DNA of 64,000 nt, from the NCBI RefSeq assembly GCF_004102025.1, contig NZ_CP025228.1, positions 2,728,001 through 2,792,000 on the forward strand. Direction: 5' to 3'. The translations under genes were made by a program, and so were the position numbers. Below, one piece after another: positions 24,120-31,211 of the stretch. The number at the start of each line of letters is the position of its first letter. The first letter of the stretch is position 1. The notes below the pieces were generated by a model, which worked only from the letters and a program-made list of their open reading frames with translations, searched no databases and was not told where the DNA came from. The stretch comes from Actinomyces qiguomingii (GTDB lineage Bacteria; Actinomycetota; Actinomycetes; Actinomycetales; Actinomycetaceae).

Positions 24120-25115
24120 CTCGGGCTCGGTGATGGTGTCGGTGTCGTCTGGTGGGGTGTAGGCCTGCTCGTGCTCGATCGGAGCGTGCATGCCTGTGGC
24201 GGAGTGAGGCCGGGTGTTGCCCGACCAGTGCACCCACTCGGCGGTAGCGAACACGGGCATCGTCGATGCCCTGCCAGGGCCCGTGGTCGTCGAGGTAGTG
24301 CCGGTTACGGATGAGCTCGGCCTTATAGAGTGAGTTGAGGGCCTCGGCCAGAGCGTTGTCGTATGAGTCTCCCTCGGGTGCCCACCGAGGCCACCGCATC
24401 ACAGTCGGATAGGGCCTGCCCGCACTCGGATGGCCCGGTACTGGACCCCGCGGTCGGAGTGGTGAATCAGGCCCTTCAGATCCGCGCCCTCGCGCTGGCG
24501 CTGCCAGATACCCATCTTCAAGGCGCCCCTGGGCCAGGTCGGTGTACAAGCTCGTTGAGGTCTGCCAGCCGACGATCCGACGCGAGTACACGTCAGTGAC
24601 AAAGGCCACATACACCCAGCCGGACAGGGTGCGCACGTAGGTGGGGGTACCTCCCACGTAGTGGGGGAATGTCAGCGACCCACAACTCGTTGGGCCTGAA
24701 CGCGCTGAAGTGCCTGCCCGCCAGGTCCGCCGGGCACTGCTCCCTTGGGAGCGCTGCGCGTGGTACGCGGTGATTTGGCGCGGCCGGTGGCCGTGCAACC
24801 CCATGGCCCGCATCAGACGCACCCGCGGTGCAGCAGGCGCCGCATGCCCCAGCCCATGCCGCTCACAGGACTCAGGCCGATTCAGCATCGCATGCCATGT
24901 TGCGGGCCCCCAGCCGCGCAGTAGTTGTTCTCATGAACCCGCCCGGTTCTCAGCCTTTAGAGCCTGGTCGCGCACAGCCCTTGCTGATGGGGGACGGGTC
25001 TTGGCTGCGCAAGTGGTGCTCGGGGCGATCTTGACATCGGCGCTGGTCAGCACCTGGCAGACCGGCACAGGCCCCGAACTCCTCCTTGTGGGAGTCGATG
25101 TACTTACAGATCAGC
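24120..25115 (-). pseudogene. IS3-family OrfB remnant (DDE integrase)
   Basis: Minus-strand fragments of the rve/DDE catalytic subunit lie in three frames: VCQVLTSADVKIAPST, RLMRAMGLHG, then GWVYVAFVTDVYSRRIVGWQ, then LKGLIHHSDRGVQYRAI (second catalytic D), then GDSYDNALAEALNSLYKAEL (catalytic E region), then FATAEWVHW. An insertion of about 20 bp next to the first catalytic Asp (near 24650) repeats the CCCCCACxTACGTG block. Residues are otherwise well conserved, so inactivation looks recent. Confidence 0.85.
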
Positions 25116-25450
25116 GGGACGGGCGGCCTGGTGTCGGCCGCGAAAAACAACTGACACGCTCCTTTGGGATCGCGTTCGCCCGCCTCAGTTCGCGCCAGCT
25201 GCCTGATCCGCTCAGCATCGGATGTGGTGGTTCCTGGCCGGGCGCCCGCGTCGACCTCGGCCCCTCTATCACCCAGGTACGCAACCCCTCGGGGCGGGGC
25301 GCCCAACTCCTCGGCGATCCTCCAGGTTCGCCCCCTTAGACCGCTCGGGGTCCCGACGGGCCCCTGCACACCCCATCCTGGTGGCCCGCTCCCGCAGCCC
25401 TCTTCGGGGTACTTCCTTTGTGCACTCCCGGCAGTGATCCCTTCCGTGTA
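25115..25450 (-). pseudogene. IS3-family OrfA remnant (HTH transposase subunit)
   Basis: Minus-strand fragments in different frames match one OrfA: RKYPEE, then LRERATRM with ARRDPERSKGA, then WRIAEELG, then AEVDAGARPGTTTSDAERIR, then ELRRANAIPKE. An intact OrfA reads these in a single frame; here at least three frame changes separate them. The N-terminal HTH and the leucine-zipper-like end are both affected, so no functional product is expected. Confidence 0.8.
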
Positions 25451-25485
25451 TTCACTGCCTCCATCAAACCCGGTGCAGTTCAACG

Positions 25486-26033
25486 CCCCACAGCACAGTC
25501 CACCGCAACAGCGACGCCAAGGCCGCCCTCAAACACCAGGGCCGCGCTCAAGCACAGGAACAGCTTCCGAACCACGCCCGAACCCGGGACGGCGCCTTCG
25601 GACGCGGGAGAGTTCCGCCCGGACGGCCCAGAGCACACCACCCACCACACCCCCAAACACGAAGAGCCGGTTATCGGCGCGAGCGTGGTGCTTTAGACCG
25701 GCGTGTCGCGGGCTGTTTCTATGGGCGCCGCCACGGCTTTGCTCGCGCCCCTAGGGGTTTTCGAGCGCTTCGGGTCTGAGGGTTTGGTTCGCGCGGGTGT
25801 TGGCGGTGGTGAGTGTCGGCCCGAGTCGGCTGCCGGCGTCGTACTTGGACCGCGCTTCTGCGCTTGGACCGCGTCCCTGCGGTTGTACCGTCTGAGAGTG
25901 CGTTTCAGGCAGTCCATCCGCAGCCAGGTGGTCAAACTCGCGCTCCATCTCATTCCCATCGACGAGGACAGGCCGTTAGCCGCCATGCGAGGCTTGGCAT
26001 AATACGCGCCACCACTACCTGGGAGGACCGCCC
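25486..26033. other. Intergenic DNA between the IS element and the deacetylase gene
   Basis: About 550 bp. Open frames on both strands (for example 25693-25986 minus, 97 codons) are Arg/Pro-rich, lack ribosome sites and have no recognised motif. They may be remnants of an older gene; none is supported as coding. The last 60 bp contain a weak promoter and the deacetylase ribosome site. Confidence 0.55.
25976..26003 (+). promoter_or_regulatory. Possible promoter of the deacetylase gene
   Basis: CATAAT at 25998-26003 resembles a -10 box; TTAGCC at 25976-25981 is a weak -35 with a 16-bp spacer. The gene start is 31 bp downstream. Based only on consensus matching. Confidence 0.35.
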
Positions 26034-26897
26034 GTGCACCGTCGAGAGTTCATGCTCATGCTCGCCGCGGGCACCGTCGGCGCCCTGGCATCCTGCTCCG
26101 CGAGTCAAAAAACCGCGAGCACGCCGACACCCGCCGCCGAACAGCGAATCGCGGCGCTGCCGACCTCCTCCCCCACCGCGCCACGGCCCCCATCCCCCAC
26201 GCCCTCGCGCAGCCCCCTATGGCTCCAGGACGGCCCTCCCGAGCTGCCCGCCCCTGAAGGTCCCGGGCCACTGATCACCGGCCTGCCCGACGGCGTTGGC
26301 AACGTCGTGGCGATCACCATCGACGACGGCGCGGACGCCTCAGTGATCGACGCCTACCTAGACTTCGCCGCCGACTCCGGGGTACGTCTCACCTTCTTCG
26401 TGACCGGTTACTATCCGGGCTGGATCGACTGCAAGGACAAGATGTTGCCGCTGGTGGAGTCCGGACAGGTGCAGCTGGGGAACCATACGTGGACGCACCC
26501 GGGACTGACCGAACTCACCGAATCGGGAATCATCTCCGAGTTGTCGCAGTGCGAGTCGCTGCTGAACACCCATTTCGGCGTGACCGGCACACCGTTCGTC
26601 CGGCCTCCGTTCGGTTACCGCAACGACTGGACGGATTCGGTATGTGCGCAACTGGGCTACACCACACAGGCAATGTGGTACGGCTCCTTCGGCGATTCGG
26701 GTCTGCTGACCCAGGAGGTGTTGCTGGGCGAGGCAAACACATGGCTCCAGGCCGAACATATAGTTCTGGGCCACGCCAACGCCCCCACTGTCACCCATCT
26801 GTACGGACAGATCATCGACATCCTGCGAGAGCGGGCATTGCGGACCGTGACTCTTGATGACGTCTACTTCGGGCCGGGCCACAGTCGCAGCGTCTGA
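26034..26897 (+). CDS. Polysaccharide deacetylase (NodB family), Tat-type lipoprotein
   Basis: 287 residues from GTG 26034 with GGGAGGA seven bases upstream. The N-terminus has a twin-arginine pattern (RREFML) and a lipobox LASC with C21, so the mature protein is probably a lipid-anchored surface enzyme. After a Pro/Ser/Thr linker the NodB domain begins: AITIDDG (D97/D98), NHTWTH (H151/H155) for metal binding, RPPFGYRND for the catalytic groove, and a C-terminal VLGHAN. It should remove acetyl groups from surface polysaccharide or peptidoglycan. It ends next to a strong hairpin and convergent cimA. Confidence 0.88.
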   Translation: MHRREFMLMLAAGTVGALASCSASQKTASTPTPAAEQRIAALPTSSPTAPRPPSPTPSRSPLWLQDGPPELPAPEGPGPLITGLPDGVGNVVAITIDDGADASVIDAYLDFAADSGVRLTFFVTGYYPGWIDCKDKMLPLVESGQVQLGNHTWTHPGLTELTESGIISELSQCESLLNTHFGVTGTPFVRPPFGYRNDWTDSVCAQLGYTTQAMWYGSFGDSGLLTQEVLLGEANTWLQAEHIVLGHANAPTVTHLYGQIIDILRERALRTVTLDDVYFGPGHSRSV

Positions 26898-26899
26898 TC

Positions 26900-26977
26900 C
26901 CGGCGCGCGGGCATCCTCCGCGCCGGTACCTCCACCCGCGCCGGCCTGGGGCCCGCTGCCCGCCGGTAGCGCTACCG
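26900..26977. terminator. Convergent terminator region between deacetylase and cimA
   Basis: CCGGCGCG (26900-26907) pairs with CGCGCCGG (26919-26926) just after the deacetylase stop. A second perfect palindrome, CGGTAGCGCTACCG (26964-26977), overlaps the cimA stop codon. Neither has a long T run, which is common for actinobacterial hairpins. Confidence 0.5.
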
Positions 26978-28729
26978 CGGCGGCACGCCGCGGCGCAGCA
27001 GGCCCACGATGTGCCCGTCGATCAGCGCCTCCCAGGATGCTTCGACCACGTCTGTGCCCACGCCCACGGTTGACCAGGTCCGCTCCCCGTCGGTGATGTC
27101 GATCAGTACCCGCACCACCGAACGGGTGCCGCGTTCGGTGTCCAAGATGCGCACCTTGTAGTCGGTCAGCTCGAAGTCGGCGGTCTCGGGGTAGACCTGC
27201 TCCAGGGCCGCGCACAGCGCGTGGTCCAGGGCGTTGACCGGCCCGTTGCCCTCCCCCAGCACGGCGTAGCGCCGCCCGCCGGCCCACAGGCGCACGGTGG
27301 CCTCGGTCTCGGTGACCGTGTCGCCCTCGGTGGACAGCAACCGCTGCCCAGGCAGGGGCCGGGCCTGGATGGAGGCGCGCCAGGACTCCACCCGGAAGTA
27401 TTCGGGCAGGTCCCCGCGAGCGGCACGCAGCAGCAGCTCGAAGGAGCCGTCGGCGGCGTCGTAGGTGTAGCCAGCGGCCTCGCGCGCCTTAACGGTCTCG
27501 GTCACCCGGGTGAGCAGCTCACGGTCGCCGGAGGCGTCGATGCCGAACTCACGGGCCTTGAGTTCAATGGAGGCGCGCCCGGCCATCTCCGAGACCAGCA
27601 TGGTCATGGTGTTGCCCACGCGTTCCGGGTCGATGTGCTGGTACAGGCCGGGGTCCACCCGGATCGCGGAGGCGTGCAGCCCGGCCTTGTGCGCGAAGGC
27701 CTTGGCACCCACGTACGGCAGGCGACCCGACGGCGGCCGGTTGACGATCTCACCGACCCGTCGGGAGACCGCCGACAGTTCGGACAGACGCCGGGCACGT
27801 TCCTCGGCGTCGCCGGGCAGCACCGTGAAGTCGGTCTTCAGTTCCAGGTCAGCGATCAGGGTGAGCAGGTTCGCGTTACCGGTACGCTCCCCCATTCCGT
27901 TGACGCAACCCTGCACCTGCCGCGCCCCGGCCTCAACGGCGGCCAGGGCCCCGGCGACGGCGACCCCGGCGTCGTCGTGGGTGTGGATACCGATGGCGCA
28001 ATCCTCATGCCCGGCCGCCTGCAGGGCGTCGCGCAGTCGCGCGACCCGCTTCCCGACGACGTCGGGGAGCGTTCCGCCGTTGGTGTCACAGGGGATCACG
28101 GCGCTGGCTCCCGCATGTGCGGCGGCAATGGCGACGGCAAGAGGGTAGGGCAGGTGCGGCTCGCCGCCCACTGCTTCCGTACCGGCCGCACCTTCCGCGC
28201 CGACGGCGGTGGATGTGCCCGCACCGGCCGCCTGACCGGCCTGGGCTGTGGCGTGGTCGACGCCGTCGAAGAAGTGTTCCAGGTCCACCATGACCTCCCG
28301 GCCCGCGCCGACCAGCAATTCCACCGTGTCGCGCACCATGCGCAGGTTCTCCTCCAGGCTGGTGCGCAGGGCCCGTTCTACATGCACCGGATCGGACTTG
28401 GCGACGATCGTGACTACGGGCGTGTCGGCTTCAAGCAGGGCACGTACCTGGGGATCCTCCTGGGCGGACACGCCGGCCTTGCAGGTGGATCCGAAGGCAA
28501 CCAGCCGTGCGGTGCGCAGTTCCAGCTCGGTGCGGGCCCGGGCGAAGAACTCGGTGTCCTTGGGGATGGCGCCGGGCCAGCCGGCCTCGATGTAGGCCAC
28601 GCCGAGCTCGTCCAGGAGTCGGGCGACGGCGAGTTTGTCGGCGACAGTGAAGGCGATGGACTGCTGCTGGGCGCCGTCACGCAGGGTGGTGTCGTAAGCG
28701 GCTACGGCCTTGGGCTTACCTGCGGGCAT
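26972..28729 (-). CDS. cimA: (R)-citramalate synthase
   Basis: 585 residues from ATG 28729, preceded on the minus strand by AGAAGGGGG. The HMGL-like TIM barrel begins YDTTLRDGAQQQS (metal/catalytic R17-D18) and contains CDTNGGTLPDVV, IHTHDDAGVAVAGAL and HKAGLHASAI. Residues about 430-580 form the LeuA-type regulatory dimer domain that binds the end product. The enzyme condenses pyruvate with acetyl-CoA, starting threonine-independent isoleucine synthesis; leuB and ilvE lie in the same window. Unusual: an Ala/Gly-rich insertion at about 157-193 between EHFFDG and CDTNGG. A 2-isopropylmalate or homocitrate synthase activity is less likely from the D-Y-D-T-T type and the C-terminus. Confidence 0.88.
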   Translation of the reverse strand: MPAGKPKAVAAYDTTLRDGAQQQSIAFTVADKLAVARLLDELGVAYIEAGWPGAIPKDTEFFARARTELELRTARLVAFGSTCKAGVSAQEDPQVRALLEADTPVVTIVAKSDPVHVERALRTSLEENLRMVRDTVELLVGAGREVMVDLEHFFDGVDHATAQAGQAAGAGTSTAVGAEGAAGTEAVGGEPHLPYPLAVAIAAAHAGASAVIPCDTNGGTLPDVVGKRVARLRDALQAAGHEDCAIGIHTHDDAGVAVAGALAAVEAGARQVQGCVNGMGERTGNANLLTLIADLELKTDFTVLPGDAEERARRLSELSAVSRRVGEIVNRPPSGRLPYVGAKAFAHKAGLHASAIRVDPGLYQHIDPERVGNTMTMLVSEMAGRASIELKAREFGIDASGDRELLTRVTETVKAREAAGYTYDAADGSFELLLRAARGDLPEYFRVESWRASIQARPLPGQRLLSTEGDTVTETEATVRLWAGGRRYAVLGEGNGPVNALDHALCAALEQVYPETADFELTDYKVRILDTERGTRSVVRVLIDITDGERTWSTVGVGTDVVEASWEALIDGHIVGLLRRGVPPR

Positions 28730-28740
28730 GTGTGCCCCCT

Positions 28741-28764
28741 TCTCCGGTGGGTGTTTACCGGAGA
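28741..28764 (-). promoter_or_regulatory. Leader hairpin beside the cimA ribosome site
   Basis: TCTCCGGT (28741-28748) and ACCGGAGA (28757-28764) form an 8-bp perfect stem with an 8-base loop. On the minus strand it ends directly before the AGAAGGGGG site of cimA, so folding could limit ribosome access or act as an operator. Confidence 0.5.
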
Positions 28765-28913
28765 GTCTGTCACACACTGACGTGGTGTCTGCTCCCACGA
28801 CCGCCCCAGTTTGAGAGGGTGCTCACCCGGCGCGTCGATCCGTGGCGTGGGCATGGTGAGCCCGGTAGCGTCTGTGCGTTGTCTGTCCGTGCGTCGTCGT
28901 GGAGGAGGACCCG

Positions 28914-29699
28914 ATGAGCGACACCCGCGTCAAGCGAACCGCTTCCGTGTTCGGCTCCTGCGTCAGCCGAGACACTGTTGAGGTCCTGCGGGCTCGGGGT
29001 TGGCGGGTCGGGGCGTATGTAGCGCGCCAATCCCTGCTTTCTGCGGGATCGCAAATTGCGGGGGATATCGTTGATTTGAGCGGACTGGCCTCCGCTTTCG
29101 TCAGTCGCGTGCACGCCGGAGACCTGGCGGGGGATCGCCGCTCCCGCCTGGCTACGGCAGCGGAGGATACGGATGTTTTGCTGTGGGACATCGTGGATGA
29201 GCGGCTGGGGGTACTGGAGCTGCCCGACGGCGAGCTGCTGACCCGTACCACCGAGGGACTCACGGCGGGCCTGTACGACTCGCTGGAGGGCGCGCGTCTA
29301 CTGGAGTTCGGTTCGAACCAGCACTTCGAGCGGTGGGCCGAAGCGCTGCCGGCCTGGCGCGCTGAGTTGGAGAGCCTGGGTCTGGCCGACCGGACGCTGC
29401 TTTTGCAAACGGCTTGGGCAATCGTGGACGAGGACGGGGCGAAGACGCCGACGTCGTGGGGCGTGGGCGCGGTGGAGGCGAACTGGTTTGCGCAGCGCTA
29501 TTACCAGGCTGCGGCGCAGGCTACGGGTGTGCGGGTGCTGCGCCTGCCCGACGAGCTGACCGTTGCGGGCACCCACCACACTTGGGGTCCGGCGCCGTTT
29601 CACTATCAGGACGCCGCCTACGCGTGGCTGGCGGATCAGATCGACCGCTTTGCGGCTAAGGCCTCCTCCGACTCCCAGGGGGCGCAGCCCCTGCGCTGA
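28914..29699 (+). CDS. DUF6270-like surface-polysaccharide-associated protein
   Basis: 261 residues from ATG 28914 (GGAGGAGG seven bases upstream). The opening ASVFGSCVSRDTVEVLR and the YVARQSLLSAGS stretch match the DUF6270 pattern, found in bacterial glycopolymer clusters; GSC at the N-terminus and the later TTWG/AGTHHTWGPAPFHY block resemble a SGNH-hydrolase-like fold (nucleophile and His near the C-terminus). An acyl- or glycan-modifying role is inference. It is transcribed rightward toward the epimerase gene, separated from it by 231 bp. Confidence 0.6.
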   Translation: MSDTRVKRTASVFGSCVSRDTVEVLRARGWRVGAYVARQSLLSAGSQIAGDIVDLSGLASAFVSRVHAGDLAGDRRSRLATAAEDTDVLLWDIVDERLGVLELPDGELLTRTTEGLTAGLYDSLEGARLLEFGSNQHFERWAEALPAWRAELESLGLADRTLLLQTAWAIVDEDGAKTPTSWGVGAVEANWFAQRYYQAAAQATGVRVLRLPDELTVAGTHHTWGPAPFHYQDAAYAWLADQIDRFAAKASSDSQGAQPLR

Positions 29700-29786
29700 G
29701 CCGCCTTCCTGCGGAAGGTCGCGGCCTGACGCACTCGCTACCGCTCTCAGGTGTGCGCAAGCCGCCTTCCTGCGGAAGGTCGCGGC
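29699..29786 (+). repeat. Two identical 27-bp direct repeats, each with a hairpin
   Basis: Identical 27-bp blocks at 29699-29725 and 29760-29786 each contain CCTTCCTGCGGAAGG, a 6-bp stem with a 3-base loop flanked by further CCG/CGG pairing. They lie between the DUF6270-like gene and mnaA; the first starts in the previous stop codon. The remaining 144 bp to mnaA show no gene. Confidence 0.8.
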
Positions 29787-29930
29787 AGATGGCGACGACA
29801 GCAGCGGTGAAGGCAACGGTGTGGCAGCGCACAGCAGTTCCGGAAGGGGACCGCGTACATGCGAGCTATCCTTTGAAACGTCTATGTCAGGATGATCATT
29901 CCTGACCCCCACTTCCCCATAGGAGTTCCC

Positions 29931-31118
29931 ATGCGCAGGAGCGTAATGGTCGTCTACGGCACACGCCCCGAGGCGATCAAACTGGCGCCGGTGATGCGCG
30001 GGCTGCAGGAACATCCGGCCCTGCAGCCCACACTTATTTCTACCGGCCAACACCGGGAAATGTTAGAGCAGGTCAATGACATCTTCGGCTTGGCACCCGA
30101 CCATGACATCGACGTTTTCGAGGCGCGGCAGAACCTGAACACGCTTACCGCAAAGATTTTCGCCCGTCTGGACCCGCTCCTGGCCGAATTGAACCCCGAC
30201 GCCGTCCTGGTGCAAGGGGACACAACCACAGTGGCAGCCGCTGCGCTGGCGGCCTTTTATCGTCAGGTGCCGGTTGTTCATTTGGAGGCCGGCCTGCGCT
30301 CGGGTGATCTGCGATCGCCGTTCCCTGAGGAGGCGAATCGGAGGGTGACCACACAGCTGGCTGCGCTTCACCTGGCGCCGACTGCGGCATCTCGCGCGAA
30401 CCTGTTGCGTGAGGGGGTGGACCCGCAGACAGTGGTTGTCACCGGTAACACGGTGATCGACGCCCTACTGCACACCCGGGCCCAGCAGATTCAGCCCACT
30501 GATGCGCGCCTGCGCCGGGCAATCGCCGAAGACCAACCGATGATCCTGGTGACGGCACACCGGCGCGAGAACTGGGGTGAGGCGATGGCAAATGTGGGCC
30601 GGGCGCTGGCACGCCTGGCGAACCGTTACCCGGAGCATCTGATCGTGCTGCCGGCGCATCGCAATCCACTGGTGCGGGAGGCCGTGCTGCCCCGCGTGGA
30701 GGGTCTGGATAACCTACTCGTCTCCGAACCACTGTCGTACGGTGAGTTCACCACCGTTATGGGTGCCGCGCAGATCATATTGACTGACTCCGGCGGCGTG
30801 CAGGAGGAAGCTCCAAGCCTGGGCAAGCCGGTGCTGGTAATGCGAGAGAACACCGAACGTCCCGAGGGTGTGGAGGCTGGCACCGTGCGCCTTATCGGCA
30901 CCTCCGAGGACCGCCTGGTAGCGGAGGTATCCGCCCTGATCGACTCTCCCGCCCTTTATCAGCAGATGGCTCATGCCGCAAACCCCTACGGGGACGGCCA
31001 GGCTGCGGCACGCGCCGTGGCCGCCATTGCCGCACTGCTGGACGCGGGTGAACGCCTGCCCGATTTCCAGCCCGCCGCTTCACGTCCGGTTGATCAGCTG
31101 AGGTCACCGTCGCTGTGA
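29931..31118 (+). CDS. mnaA: UDP-N-acetylglucosamine 2-epimerase (non-hydrolysing)
   Basis: 395 residues from ATG 29931 with AGGAG seven bases before. The family opening VYGTRPEAIKLAPV, STGQHREML, VQGDTTT, HLEAGLRSGDLRSPFPEEANRR, and TDSGGVQEEAPSLGKPVLV with ENTERPEGV all match. It interconverts UDP-GlcNAc and UDP-ManNAc in the cytosol. With UDP-ManNAc dehydrogenase at 53-54 kb it should supply UDP-ManNAc and UDP-ManNAcA for the wall polymer. A 93-bp gap separates it from the next gene. Confidence 0.94.
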   Translation: MRRSVMVVYGTRPEAIKLAPVMRGLQEHPALQPTLISTGQHREMLEQVNDIFGLAPDHDIDVFEARQNLNTLTAKIFARLDPLLAELNPDAVLVQGDTTTVAAAALAAFYRQVPVVHLEAGLRSGDLRSPFPEEANRRVTTQLAALHLAPTAASRANLLREGVDPQTVVVTGNTVIDALLHTRAQQIQPTDARLRRAIAEDQPMILVTAHRRENWGEAMANVGRALARLANRYPEHLIVLPAHRNPLVREAVLPRVEGLDNLLVSEPLSYGEFTTVMGAAQIILTDSGGVQEEAPSLGKPVLVMRENTERPEGVEAGTVRLIGTSEDRLVAEVSALIDSPALYQQMAHAANPYGDGQAAARAVAAIAALLDAGERLPDFQPAASRPVDQLRSPSL

Positions 31119-31211
31119 AGGACATGCCTTCCCATTCCTTTGCACCTTGCTCAACCGCCCATTGCGCGGCAGGTCACCCCCTGAATGCTCTGAGTAGGAG
31201 ATAGATCCTTC

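Larger units (their letters stand above)
24000..25482 (-). mobile_element. Decayed IS3-family insertion sequence, 1483 bp, with terminal inverted repeats and 3-bp target duplication
   Basis: Left end (24000-24024, inward TGTCAAGCCCCGGGTTTTGT) and right end (25458-25482, inward on the minus strand TGAACTGCACCGGGTTTGAT) are imperfect 25-bp inverted repeats of the form usual for actinobacterial IS3 elements. The base triplet ACG flanks both sides (23997-23999 and 25483-25485), a 3-bp duplication normal for the family. OrfA and OrfB lie on the minus strand and are both broken by several frameshifts. Length matches intact relatives, so decay is by small indels rather than deletion. Confidence 0.88.

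Noticed and set aside
25693..25986. 97-codon minus frame between IS and deacetylase
   Set aside because: Low-complexity Arg/Pro/Ser end, no site; possible gene remnant but unsupported.
27221..28780. 519-codon + strand frame opposite cimA
   Set aside because: Gly/His-rich shadow; the minus strand has clear citramalate synthase motifs.
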